Of a DNA stretch of 64,000 bases, positions 8,870 through 17,746 are shown one piece after another. Both the position numbers and the translations under genes were made by a program. Within the stretch, counting starts at the first letter, position 1. Every line of letters starts with the position of its first letter. The stretch spans positions 26,265-90,264 of the forward strand of contig NZ_MDSS02000010.1 in NCBI RefSeq assembly GCF_001758425.2. Reading direction: 5' to 3'. Below the pieces are notes generated by a model, which worked only from the letters and a program-made list of their open reading frames with translations, made no database searches and was not told where the DNA came from. Source of the stretch: Nesterenkonia sp. PF2B19 (GTDB lineage: Bacteria; Actinomycetota; Actinomycetes; Actinomycetales; Micrococcaceae).

Positions 8870-10962
8870 CGTGCTCCTTCCGCGGCGGCCTCGGCGGCCG
8901 CATCCTGGGGTGTGTCGTCCTCCTGACGGCCGCGTCCCGCCCAGGCCACGCCCACCACTCCCGCGACGACGGCCAGGCCGACCAACGCCCAGATGCTCCC
9001 GCTGAGGAAGAGAAGGAACCCGCCGGCTCCGAGCAGCACCCGCAGCGGCACGCTCACATGCGCTTCGACGCCGACCAGCCAGCCCCCGATCGCGCAGGCA
9101 AGGGCGTAGACCGCCACGAGGCCGGCCAGCAGCGCCAGCGCGACATCGCCGAACCCTGCCTGGGCCACGAGAGCCGGATTGAGCACGAACCCGAAGGGCA
9201 CGACGTACTTCACGGCACCGAGCTTCATCGCGGAGATGCAGGTCGCCATCGGGCTGGATCGGGCGATCCCTGCGGCGGCGAACGCGGCCAGTCCGACCGG
9301 CGGAGTGATGTAGGAGACCGAGGCCCAGTAGATGACGAACAGGTGCGCCGCGATCGGATCCACTCCCAGCGCGGTGACGGCGGGGACCATGACGATGGCG
9401 AGGAAGACGTAGGCCGCGGAGATCGTCAGCCCCATGCCGAGGATGAAGCACACCAGGGCGCTGGCGATGAGGATCAGCAGCAGGTTGTCCCCGACGACGG
9501 CGACGAGGTCGCGGGACAGCGACAGCGCCACTCCGGTGGCGGAGAGTCCACCCAGGAACAGCCCCACCCCGGCGATGATCGCGATGATCTGCCCGAGGGT
9601 CCGGCCGACGTCGAGCACCATCGCGAGCCATTCCTGCGGACCGAAGCGCAGCCCCGGGGTGACCACAGCGATGGCCAGGAGCACGCCCACGACCCAGAAC
9701 GGGACCTGGGACTCTGACCCTGAGGTGAACAGCAGGACGGTCAGCAGGGCGAGCGCCCCCAGGTAGGGCCATCCCGCCAGCAGCGAGGCGCCCAGCCGAG
9801 GAAGCCGTTCCCGCGGCGTGCCGGTAAGACCCTGCTGCGCGGCATAGCCGTCGATCTGCAGGAAGATGCCCAGGAAGTAGAGCACCGCGGGGATGGTGGC
9901 CGCGATGAGGACCTCGGTGTAGGGAACCCCGACGAAGGAGACCATGAGGAAGGCGGCCGTGCCCATGATCGGCGGCGTGATGGAGCCGCCCGATGAGGCC
10001 GTGGCCTCGATCCCTCCGGCCATGCGGGCGCTGAAACCGCTGCGTTTCATGGCAGGGATGGTCATGGGGCCGGTGGTGAGCACGTTGGAGACGGCCGAGC
10101 CGCTCATCATGCCCATGGCGGCAGAGCTCGCCACCGTGACCTTCGCCGAGCCCCCGCGGTATCGGCCGAACAACGCCATGGACAGGCCATGGAAGAACCC
10201 TGCGCCGCCGGTGTGCTGGAGGACGACGCCGAAGAGCAGGAAACCGACCAGGATGGACCCTGCCGTCTGCAGCGGCAGGCCCAGAATGCTCTCCGCCCCC
10301 ATCACGTGGATCTGCGCGATCGTCGGAAGGTCGTAGGAGATCCCCTGCAGCAGACCCATCGGTATGACGTCGGCGACCATCGGATACAGCGAGAAGGCCA
10401 GGGCCAGCACCGCCACGATCCATCCCGCGGCCCGTCGAAGGGCCTCCAAGACGATGCCCCACAGGACGAAGCTGAGCACCGTGGCAGTGGTCGGCGCGAC
10501 GAACTCCCAGCCATACTCCTGGATGTCCACGCCGTGGTAGGCGAACCACAGGCAGCACGCGAGGAAGACCGCCAGCACCAGCACGTCGTACCAGGGGACG
10601 CCCGGGGCGGCGTCCTCGCCCGCGGTCGGGGCGGACCGTGCACCGCGGGCCGGCCACATGATGAACACGATCGGGATGAAGCAGGCGATCAGCAGATAGA
10701 GGAAGGCGTTGGTCAGCACGGCCAGGCCTCCGATGTTCCAGAAGAACACCTGATTCATGGTCAGCAGGATCCCGGCCAGGGTGAGCCCGGTGACGACCAC
10801 GGTCCACGGGAGGGTCAGACGAGGGTTCCTCCGGACGGCGTCGAGGACGCGGCGCGTCTCCGTGGACTCCTCCCCCTCGGACATCGCGGGCATCCCGGGG
10901 GCCTCAGGTTGCTCCCGCCGGGTCGTCGCTGCGCTGCGGCGCTCAGGACTGATGGAGGTCAT
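8866..10962 (-). CDS. TRAP transporter fused permease (TAXI-type, 4TM/12TM fusion)
   Basis: This 698-residue integral membrane protein fuses the small (DctQ-like) and large (DctM-like) TRAP permease parts. The N-terminal third has about five hydrophobic segments. The rest has the large-subunit signatures GMMSGSAVSNVLTTGPMTIPAMKR and GGSITPPIMGTAAF, and a second TPPVGLAAFAAAGIA copy. Such fusions work with TAXI-family binding proteins, and one is encoded directly upstream with an ATGA overlap. Transport is driven by an ion gradient across the cytoplasmic membrane. The downstream crotonase and dehydrogenase suggest a substrate degraded through acyl-CoA intermediates, possibly glutarate. Confidence 0.93.
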   Translation of the reverse strand: MTSISPERRSAATTRREQPEAPGMPAMSEGEESTETRRVLDAVRRNPRLTLPWTVVVTGLTLAGILLTMNQVFFWNIGGLAVLTNAFLYLLIACFIPIVFIMWPARGARSAPTAGEDAAPGVPWYDVLVLAVFLACCLWFAYHGVDIQEYGWEFVAPTTATVLSFVLWGIVLEALRRAAGWIVAVLALAFSLYPMVADVIPMGLLQGISYDLPTIAQIHVMGAESILGLPLQTAGSILVGFLLFGVVLQHTGGAGFFHGLSMALFGRYRGGSAKVTVASSAAMGMMSGSAVSNVLTTGPMTIPAMKRSGFSARMAGGIEATASSGGSITPPIMGTAAFLMVSFVGVPYTEVLIAATIPAVLYFLGIFLQIDGYAAQQGLTGTPRERLPRLGASLLAGWPYLGALALLTVLLFTSGSESQVPFWVVGVLLAIAVVTPGLRFGPQEWLAMVLDVGRTLGQIIAIIAGVGLFLGGLSATGVALSLSRDLVAVVGDNLLLILIASALVCFILGMGLTISAAYVFLAIVMVPAVTALGVDPIAAHLFVIYWASVSYITPPVGLAAFAAAGIARSSPMATCISAMKLGAVKYVVPFGFVLNPALVAQAGFGDVALALLAGLVAVYALACAIGGWLVGVEAHVSVPLRVLLGAGGFLLFLSGSIWALVGLAVVAGVVGVAWAGRGRQEDDTPQDAAAEAAAEGAR

Positions 10963-12137
10963 GCGTCAGCTCCGTCGTCGGTGGAATCGATGGAGGGCAG
11001 GCTCGGCAGATTCTCCCGCTTCCAGTCCTTCCAGCGGCGGGCGACGCCGTCGTCGTCGCCATGGCGCTCCCAGAATCCCGGCCAGGCCTCGGCCAGGAGT
11101 CCCTCACGATCCAGCAGGGCCTGCTGACGGGCCTCGTGCCCTTCCGTCCACCGTCCGATGGAGCGGAAGTACTCGACGGACCCGGAGTGGAAGGGGACCA
11201 CCATCGGCTCCAGAAGGACCTTGTCGGGCCCGAAGTTCTGCGCGTCCGGTGTGGCATCCCGGAAATGCTCGAAGTGCTCGTCGATCCCGAGCACCAACTC
11301 GGAGACCTCGTCCGCGGGCCGTTCGGCCACAGTGGTCAGCGGGATGGAGTACTCCATGTTGACGGCGGTCTCGCCGTCGTCCATCCCGGCACCGGTGAAC
11401 TCACCGGGCCGGACCATGGGTGCCAGCTCCTCCCAGGTCTCATAGCGAGTCGGGTCATCGCCGCCGAGGTCGAGCCAACGGACCTCATGCTGAGAGGCCA
11501 GCTCCTCGATGTTCGAGCCGACCACGTTCTGATAGAGCGCGTCGAGGTGGCCGGTGCGCAGTGCGTCGATCTGCTCTCCGTAGGTCAGGTCCACCGGGAC
11601 CACGTCCTCGCCGGTGAGGCCACCGTAGTTGAGGATCGCCTCGAGCTTGCGATTCATCGAGGTGCTGGCCACCAGGCGCGGGTACCGCTTGCCTTCGAGG
11701 TCGGCGACGGTCTCGATTCCGCTGTCCGCCAGCACCAGGACGCCGTAGTTGCCGGGAGGAGCCCAGACCTGCCGGATGGGCTGCGGTCCCCACTGCTCGG
11801 AGGCGAACTCGTCGTCGCCTTCGAAGCCGTAGTAGTACTCGTCTCCGGCGCGGGCGTAGTGGGCCGTTCCGTTGATCATGGGGGCCAGTCGCCCGATCCC
11901 CGTATCTGAGGTCATGAGGCGGACCTGGACCCCCATGCGCCCCGTGAGAGTGTTGGCGACGGCGGCGAGATCGTTGTACGTCCCGGTGCCGACGCCGTAG
12001 GTGGACCAGACCAGCTGCCGGGGCAGGCCGGAGGCCTGGGCAGGGGCCGGGCTGCATCCGGTGAGGCCGGCCAGCGCGGCCAGCCCGGTCCCGGACGCGG
12101 CTGCCAGGAACGTGCGACGAGTCAACCTCGGGGACAT
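10959..12137 (-). CDS. TAXI family TRAP transporter solute-binding lipoprotein
   Basis: This 392-residue binding protein begins with RLTRRTFLAAASGTGLAALAGLTGC, a twin-arginine signal followed by a lipobox (LTGC), so it is probably exported by Tat and anchored outside the membrane. The mature part has the TAXI pattern: WSTYGVGTGTYNDLAAVANTL near the start and YGEQIDALRTGHLDALYQNV in the middle. The ATG at 12137 has GGAGG 4 nt upstream, and longer readings lack a signal peptide at the N-terminus. It is the first gene of the four-gene transporter/beta-oxidation operon. A C-terminal segment rich in Trp and Glu is longer than in the shortest family members. Confidence 0.9.
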   Translation of the reverse strand: MSPRLTRRTFLAAASGTGLAALAGLTGCSPAPAQASGLPRQLVWSTYGVGTGTYNDLAAVANTLTGRMGVQVRLMTSDTGIGRLAPMINGTAHYARAGDEYYYGFEGDDEFASEQWGPQPIRQVWAPPGNYGVLVLADSGIETVADLEGKRYPRLVASTSMNRKLEAILNYGGLTGEDVVPVDLTYGEQIDALRTGHLDALYQNVVGSNIEELASQHEVRWLDLGGDDPTRYETWEELAPMVRPGEFTGAGMDDGETAVNMEYSIPLTTVAERPADEVSELVLGIDEHFEHFRDATPDAQNFGPDKVLLEPMVVPFHSGSVEYFRSIGRWTEGHEARQQALLDREGLLAEAWPGFWERHGDDDGVARRWKDWKRENLPSLPSIDSTDDGADA

Positions 12138-12550
12138 GTGACCTCCAGGTGGGGAGCGCGATGCGAGACGTCCGGCCGACTCCTCAGGCCGCATCGAGCC
12201 TGTCGGGCCGGCGTACCTGAGAATCGTCTGCGGACGGAACGAGGACGTCGCCTCGCGGTCGGAGCAGTACCTCCATTCATACCCGCAGAGTGTGATCCGC
12301 AACACTCCACGGGGGCTTTATTCCTCTTTTCGCATGAATCACGAGCGACAGACGCAACGCCTGCCGAGTCCCGCACCAGATCAGGAGAGTCCGGGCCACC
12401 ACGTGGTGCGCGGGGACCTCACGGGCGTCGCACCCTCGCCCGGAGCCTGGTCACCGCGTTGCCAAACGGGGCCGACCCTGGTTACGTGTTGCTCGTCACG
12501 CGGATGCGAAGGCCACAACTCTCACCCGTGACGCGGAGTAAGGAGTCCTC
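12138..12550. other. 413-bp divergent promoter region
   Basis: This region lies between the TAXI binding-protein gene and the acyl-CoA ligase gene and holds no supportable gene. It must contain promoters for both directions. The best candidate on the plus strand is TTGCCA at 12459 with a 17-bp spacer to TTACGT at 12482, a weak match. An AT-rich patch around 12319-12345 could serve the minus strand. No convincing inverted repeat was seen. Confidence 0.4.
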
Positions 12551-14068
12551 ATGTTCAATCTGGCGATGGCCGTCTCACACACCGCCCAGACGCGTCCCCA
12601 TCGGCTGGCAGTGGTCTCCGCCGAAGAGTCGTGGACGTTCGCCGAGCTGGAGGACCACATCAGTCGCGCCGCAGGAGGTCTCCGGAATGCCGGGCTCATG
12701 CCGGGCGACACCGTCGCACTGAGCCTGCCGACGTCGCCCGAGTTCGTCGTCTCCTACTACGCCGTACTGAGAGCCGGTCTCACCGTCGCTCCGATGGCCC
12801 CGTACTCGTCAGCCCGGGAGGTGCGACACGCACTGGGTACGTGCGGCGCCCGGGCGCTCGTCACCCTGGACGGCAGCCGGCCAGAGGGCAGCGATGACCT
12901 CACCGTGCTGAGTCTCTCGGGCCTCGTCGAGCACAGCGCTGACGACGGCGCCGAGTCATTGACGGCACGATCACCTGAGGACGTCGCCGCCGTCATCTTC
13001 ACCTCCGGGACCACCGGAGCCGCGAAGGCCGCGCAGCTGACCCACTGGAACCTCTGGATGAGCTGCACCGCCCTGCTCTCTCGTTCCCAACCCACGGCCG
13101 ACGACGTGGTCCTGGCCTCCCTGCCCCTCCACCACGTCTTCGGCATGTCCGGACTGATGAACGCCGCCATGACCTGGGGGATGACGCTGGTGCTCCAGCC
13201 CCGCTTCGAGGCGGCCGAGGCCCTGGATCTCATCGAGGAGCACCGGGTAACCCGCTTCTCCGGGGTGCCCACCATGTTCCTGGACATGATCCGACAAGGC
13301 GTCGGAGAACGTGATCTCTCCAGCCTGCGTCACGTCACTTCCGGCGGCTCGGCACTGCCTCCCGGCGTGCTGGAGGACTTCGAGAACTTGATTCCCAGTG
13401 CGACCCTGCTGGAGGGCTATGGGTCCTCCGAGACGACGTCGTCGGTATGCGTGAACTCGAGCAGAGCACGACGACGCCCCGGTTCAGTCGGCACACCGTC
13501 CTGGGGCACGCAGATGCGTGTCGTGTCCGATGACGGAACTCCGCTCCCTCCTGGACCGGAGCATGTGGGTGAGCTCCAGATCTGCGGTCCCACGGTCTTC
13601 GCCGGATACGCCGGAGATCCCGACGCCACCTCCGCGGCATTCGACGGCGACTGGCTCCGCACCGGGGATCTCGCCTGGATCGACCCAGAAGGCTACGTCC
13701 ACCTGGTCGATCGGCGGTCGAACATGATCATCCGCGGGGGCCTCAACGTCTATCCGGCCGAGGTGGAACACGTGCTGACGTCCCATCCGGACGTTGTGGA
13801 GGCCGTGGTCCTGGGGCAACCCCATGAGAGGCTCGGACAGGAGATTGCCGCGCTGGTGGTGCCATGTCGCCCGACGGCGGAGATGACCGCGCCCGAACGG
13901 GCCCGGCTGCTGGAGGGCATCGATCAGCATGCGCGTCAGGAGCTCGCTCCGTACAAACGCCCCCGACAGACACACCTGGTCGACTCGCTGCCACGGACGG
14001 CCGCAGGGAAGATCATTCGACCTGCAGCCCGGAGCATGCTGGCGGAGCGGGTCGTCGACCCCGCGTGA
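12551..14068 (+). CDS. AMP-dependent acyl-CoA ligase (ANL superfamily)
   Basis: This 505-residue adenylating ligase has the ANL motifs in order. IFTSGTTGAAKAA near residue 150 is the P-loop, with Ala where Pro and Gly usually stand. YGSSETTS near 296 follows. The hinge region DWLRTGDLAWIDPEGYVHLVDRRSNMI near 370-390 comes next, and the C-terminal catalytic Lys is in RTAAGKIIRP. It activates a carboxylic acid to its CoA thioester with ATP. AAGGAG lies 5 nt before the ATG. The following glutaryl-CoA dehydrogenase-like gene is 56 bp downstream on the same strand, so the pair may form a second, ATP-driven entry route to the same pathway. The acid substrate cannot be read from sequence. Confidence 0.87.
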   Translation: MFNLAMAVSHTAQTRPHRLAVVSAEESWTFAELEDHISRAAGGLRNAGLMPGDTVALSLPTSPEFVVSYYAVLRAGLTVAPMAPYSSAREVRHALGTCGARALVTLDGSRPEGSDDLTVLSLSGLVEHSADDGAESLTARSPEDVAAVIFTSGTTGAAKAAQLTHWNLWMSCTALLSRSQPTADDVVLASLPLHHVFGMSGLMNAAMTWGMTLVLQPRFEAAEALDLIEEHRVTRFSGVPTMFLDMIRQGVGERDLSSLRHVTSGGSALPPGVLEDFENLIPSATLLEGYGSSETTSSVCVNSSRARRRPGSVGTPSWGTQMRVVSDDGTPLPPGPEHVGELQICGPTVFAGYAGDPDATSAAFDGDWLRTGDLAWIDPEGYVHLVDRRSNMIIRGGLNVYPAEVEHVLTSHPDVVEAVVLGQPHERLGQEIAALVVPCRPTAEMTAPERARLLEGIDQHARQELAPYKRPRQTHLVDSLPRTAAGKIIRPAARSMLAERVVDPA

Positions 14069-14124
14069 CCCGCCGCCCAGATCCACGCACCCCCGATCAC
14101 TCACCTCATGACGAAGGAGTCTTG

Positions 14125-15359
14125 ATGACCACCACCCCCGCCCTCCACCGCACCGACCTGATGGGCATCGAGGCCCAGCTCTCCGCCGAGGAGATCGCCA
14201 CCCGGGACCGGGTTGCGGAGTTCGTGGACCGGAGGATCCGTCCGCACATCGCCCGGTGGTACGACGAGGCGGTCCTGCCCACGGAGCTGTTCGGGGAGAT
14301 GGCGGAGCTGGGGCTGTTCGGCATGCACCTGAGCGGCTACGGCTGCGCGGGCCGCAGCGCCACTGAGTACGGGCTGGCCATGCAGGAGCTGGAGGCCGGG
14401 GACTCGGGGATCCGCACGGTGGTCTCGGTGCAGGGCTCGCTGGCGATGTCGGCCATCCACAAGCACGGCTCCGAGGCGCAGAAGCAGCAGTGGCTGCCCG
14501 GCATGGCCGCCGGGGACACCATCGGATGCTTCGGACTGACCGAGCCGACCGCCGGCTCAGACCCGGGCGGCATGTCCACCCGGGCCCGCCGTGAGGGTGA
14601 CGAATGGGTGCTCGACGGGGCGAAGCGCTGGATCGGCCTGGCCACGATCGCGGATGTGGCGATCATCTGGGCCAAGGTCGCGGCCGGGGAGTCCGAGGCC
14701 GCCGTCGATGGCGAGCACCGTACCCGCCCCGACGACGCGGGCGAGGTGGTGCGCGGCTTCATCGTGCCGACCGACACCCTCGGGTTCCGGGCCGAGGCCA
14801 TCGAACGGAAGCTCTCCATGCGCGCCTCCCTGCAGTGCGACATCGTCCTGGACGGCGTCCGGCTGCCAGCCGATGCGATCCTGCCGAAGCACCCGGGCCT
14901 GCGTGGCCCCTTCTCCTGCCTCTCGGAGGCCCGCTACGGCATCGCTTGGGGTGCCATGGGCGCGGCCCGAGACGCCTTGGAAGCCGCCCTGGACTACGCG
15001 GCGGAGCGCCAGCAGTTCGGCCGCCCGCTCTCCGGCTACCAGCTGACCCAGAAGAAGCTCACCGACATGGCCCTGGAACTCACCAAGGGCCAGCTGCTGG
15101 CCCTGCAGCTGGGCCGGGCGAAGGACGCCGGCACCCTGGAGAACCACATGATCTCCGTGGGCAAGCTGAACAACTGCCGGACCGCCATCGAGATCTGCCG
15201 AGAGGCCCGCACCATCCTGGGCGGCAACGGCATCACCGCCGAGCACTCCCCGCTGCGGCACGCCAACAACCTGGAGTCGGTCCGCACCTATGAGGCACCG
15301 ACGAGGTCCACACGCTGATCATCGGTCAGCGTCTCACGGGGGAGGCCGCCTTCCGCTGA
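14125..15359 (+). CDS. glutaryl-CoA dehydrogenase-like acyl-CoA dehydrogenase (3' frameshift as sequenced)
   Basis: FGLTEPTAGSDPGG near residue 135 is the flavin loop, AKRWIGLATIADVAIIWAK follows, and YGIAWGAMGAARDALEAALDYA is in the helical C-terminal domain; all fit glutaryl-CoA dehydrogenase. The reading stops at 15318 just after RTYEA. One missing G in GAGGGCACC near 15293-15296 explains this: restoring it gives TYEGTDEVHTLIIGQRLTG, with the catalytic Glu, and a stop at 15357-15359 (411 residues). As sequenced the active-site loop is lost. GAAGGAG lies 5 nt before the ATG at 14125. A fragment nearly identical to the last 120 bases lies at 27295-27400. Confidence 0.9.
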
Positions 15360-15428
15360 TCATCTGAGGTTGACGGCCTCCGCGATGGAGGGCTCAGCCA
15401 CGGCATCCGTCACGGGAGACTCGCCCCT

Positions 15429-15466
15429 GAGGAGCAGGGCCGCCCGGGCGGGAAGCCCTGCTCCTC
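15429..15466. terminator. terminator hairpin after acyl-CoA dehydrogenase
   Basis: A perfect 12-bp inverted repeat, GAGGAGCAGGGC and GCCCTGCTCCTC, flanks a 14-nt loop that itself contains CGCCCGGGCG. It lies 70 bp after the restored stop of the dehydrogenase gene. Confidence 0.7.
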
Positions 15467-15815
15467 GCGTGCCCCCAGGCTCCGCGATGCCTCGTTGAGA
15501 CGCCCCTCATCCGTGGGGCTCCCGAGATCGCGCCCATGACCCCGGCAGTCCATGAGGAACACCCCGCACCCCTCCTGCTGCAGATGCCCGGCCAGGCCGT
15601 TGGGGGTCCGTAGAGTGAGGTCCTGACCGTCCACCAGCGCCTCTCGGCCGGGGCCCCTGAGGCACTCGGGCAGCAGATCCTAGACCGCTGGAGTCTCCAC
15701 ACCGGCAGCAGCACCAGCGCTGCCGGCAGCATCCGCCTCGGCCTCAAGCACCCCGGCGCGCGACGTGAGATTCTGCCCGGGGAGACCAGCGACACCGTCC
15801 GCCGTCCGAGGCGCG
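15467..15815. other. 349-bp gap, possible gene remnants
   Basis: No gene with a start and ribosome site is supportable here. On the plus strand the stretch 15630-15826 reads as plausible protein (about AGAPEALGQQILDRWSL). On the minus strand 15500-15640 reads plausibly as GHLQQEGCGVFLMDCRGHG. Neither has a recognisable family, and both are cut by stops, so they may be remnants of lost genes or chance readings in GC-rich DNA. Confidence 0.3.
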
Positions 15816-17126
15816 TCAGTCCATGAGACCGCTCAGCCGCGGCACCGTCAGTGAGAGCTCAGGGACGAACACCACCAGCAGCAGCGCCACCAGGATCGCC
15901 AGGAGGAACGGCCAGAGCTTCCCGATCACCGGCTCGATGCGGAGCCGCGCCACCCGCGCCCCGACGAATAGCACGTTGCCGATCGGGGGCGTGATCACAC
16001 CGAGCGACAGGTTCATCACGACCATAGTTCCGAAGTGCACCGGGTCGATGCCGAACTCTAGGGCGATGGGCAGGAAGATCGGCACGAAGATCAGGATCGC
16101 CGGAGTGGGATCCATGAATGTCCCGATCGCGATGAGCACCGCCATCATCAGCAGCAGCACCACGATCTCGCTCTCGGTCAGACCGAGGACCAGGTCCGAG
16201 ATCAACGGGGGGATCCTCGCGAAGGACAGCACGAAGGACAGCACTGTGGAGACGCCCACCAGCAGCATCACGATGGCCGTCGTGCGGCCTGCGTCGACGA
16301 GGATCTGCGGCAGATCCTGCACTCGGATGGTTCGGTAGAAGGCGGAGAGCACCAAGCAGTAGACCACAGCGATCGCCGCGGACTCCGTGGCGGTGAAGTA
16401 TCCGGCGATGATGCCGCCGACCACGATCACGATCATCAGCAGCGAGGGGAATGCCCTCCACAGCACCCTCAGTGCCTGCACGAAGCTCACCCGCTCCGGG
16501 GTGCGCAGTCGCCCGGGCTGGCGCAGGGCGTAGACGAGCACCACCACCATGCAGGCCAGCACCCAGAGGATTCCCGGGACCACGCCGGCCATGAAGAGTG
16601 CTGCGATGGAGGTCCCGGAGACCAGCGCATAGACGATGAACGTGTTCGACGGCGGCAGCAGCATCCCTGCCGGGGCCGAGGCGATGTTCACTGAGGCGCT
16701 GAAGCGGCGGTCGTAGCCCTCCTGGGTCATCCTCGGGTTCATCACCGTCCCGACCGCCGCCGCCGAGGCGACCGCCGCGCCGGAGACGGAGCCGAAGAGG
16801 CCGTTGGCCACGACATTGGTCTGCGCCATGGAGGCCGGCATCCGACCGGTGACCACCTTGGCAGCATCGACCAGTCGCCCGGCGATCCCGCCGTTGTTCA
16901 TGAGCACCCCGGCCAGCACGAACAGGGGGATGGCCAACAGCGGGAAGGAGTTGATCCCGGTGAACATCTGCTGAGCGCTGATCAGCGCGGCCTCCTGCAG
17001 CCCGAGCAGCGGGATGGCGGCGAGGAACGAGACGGCGCCGATGACCACCGCGATCGGCACGGAGAAGGCCATGCCGATGATGATCCCGACCAGCAGGATG
17101 AGTCCGGTCAGCGTCGCAGGCTCCAT
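15816..17126 (-). CDS. dctM: TRAP transporter large permease DctM
   Basis: This 436-residue membrane protein has about 12 hydrophobic segments and the DctM signatures SFPLLAIPLFVLAGVLMNNGGIAGRLVDAA, NGLFGSVSGAAVASAAAVGTVMNP and APAGMLLPPSNTFIVYALVSG. It is the ion-coupled transport subunit of a DctPQM TRAP system. The ATG at 17126 shares its A with the DctQ stop (TGATG) and has GGGGAAG upstream; GTG at 17129 is a possible alternative. The whole transporter is next to uronate catabolic genes and shares an operator type with them, so hexuronates or short oligouronides are the likely cargo (inference). Confidence 0.93.
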   Translation of the reverse strand: MEPATLTGLILLVGIIIGMAFSVPIAVVIGAVSFLAAIPLLGLQEAALISAQQMFTGINSFPLLAIPLFVLAGVLMNNGGIAGRLVDAAKVVTGRMPASMAQTNVVANGLFGSVSGAAVASAAAVGTVMNPRMTQEGYDRRFSASVNIASAPAGMLLPPSNTFIVYALVSGTSIAALFMAGVVPGILWVLACMVVVLVYALRQPGRLRTPERVSFVQALRVLWRAFPSLLMIVIVVGGIIAGYFTATESAAIAVVYCLVLSAFYRTIRVQDLPQILVDAGRTTAIVMLLVGVSTVLSFVLSFARIPPLISDLVLGLTESEIVVLLLMMAVLIAIGTFMDPTPAILIFVPIFLPIALEFGIDPVHFGTMVVMNLSLGVITPPIGNVLFVGARVARLRIEPVIGKLWPFLLAILVALLLVVFVPELSLTVPRLSGLMD

Positions 17127-17704
17127 CACTTCCCCTTCCGTGGGTCATCCGTACTGGGCAGGATCGTGCTGCGGTCGGTGTACTTCGTCACCTGGACCTG
17201 CGGGTCGTCCTCGTCGCTGGTGTCGGGATACGGAGGTTCAGCCTCACGCACCAGCGCCTGGATGTAGTACAGCGCGTAGAAGGTGATCAGCACCCCGGTC
17301 ACCGGGAGCGCCAGATACATCTGCCCCACGGTGAACGGCAACGCACTCAGCTCCTGGTTCCAGGCGTTCTGCGACGCCCGCCATCCTCCCCAGATCAGCA
17401 CGACGAGAGAGAAGGTGAGCACCACCACCTGGACCAGCACGGAGAGCAGTCGCTCGGCTCCGCTGGGGAGCTTCCGCGCCAGGAACTCCACGGCGATGTG
17501 GCCACGCTCCCCGAAGACGAACGCCGAGGCGAAGAGCCCCAACCACACGAACGTCAGCCGAGCCCCCTCTTCAGTCCAGGTGGCCGGACTCCCGGCGACC
17601 TGCCGGCTGAAGACCTGCCACACCACCACCAGGACCAGCAGCGCGAAGAGCACCACGGTGATCCAGTAGAGGCCTCTGTCCAAGGACTTCTTCAGAATGT
17701 CCAC
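17126..17704 (-). CDS. dctQ: TRAP transporter small permease DctQ
   Basis: This 192-residue protein has four hydrophobic segments (around residues 14-34, 48-65, 88-108 and 125-150). FSRQVAGSPATWTEEGARLTFVWLGLFASA between the first two is the usual DctQ signature (the W-x-E-E-x-A-R motif). It is the membrane partner of DctM. The GTG start at 17704 has GGAGGTG 5 nt upstream. The C-terminal 40 residues are hydrophilic and acidic, longer than in many DctQ proteins. It lies 42 bp after the binding-protein gene and overlaps dctM. Confidence 0.92.
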   Translation of the reverse strand: MDILKKSLDRGLYWITVVLFALLVLVVVWQVFSRQVAGSPATWTEEGARLTFVWLGLFASAFVFGERGHIAVEFLARKLPSGAERLLSVLVQVVVLTFSLVVLIWGGWRASQNAWNQELSALPFTVGQMYLALPVTGVLITFYALYYIQALVREAEPPYPDTSDEDDPQVQVTKYTDRSTILPSTDDPRKGK

Positions 17705-17746
17705 GTCACACCTCCGACCATCACCGGCACGGGCAGCACAGCAGGA

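Noticed and set aside
7931..10807. A 958-codon minus-strand reading joining nonsense to the crotonase
   Set aside because: Only its last third is real (crotonase, start 8869). The upstream part is antisense-frame translation of the TRAP permease gene, which has clear motifs in another frame.
12459..12487. Promoter TTGCCA-N17-TTACGT before the acyl-CoA ligase
   Set aside because: The -10 match is poor and no operator is attached, so it is noted only within the intergenic entry.
15394..15795. Possible 133-codon minus-strand gene
   Set aside because: No ribosome site, no recognisable family, overlaps a clear terminator hairpin and has shadow-like Arg/Ala/Gly composition.
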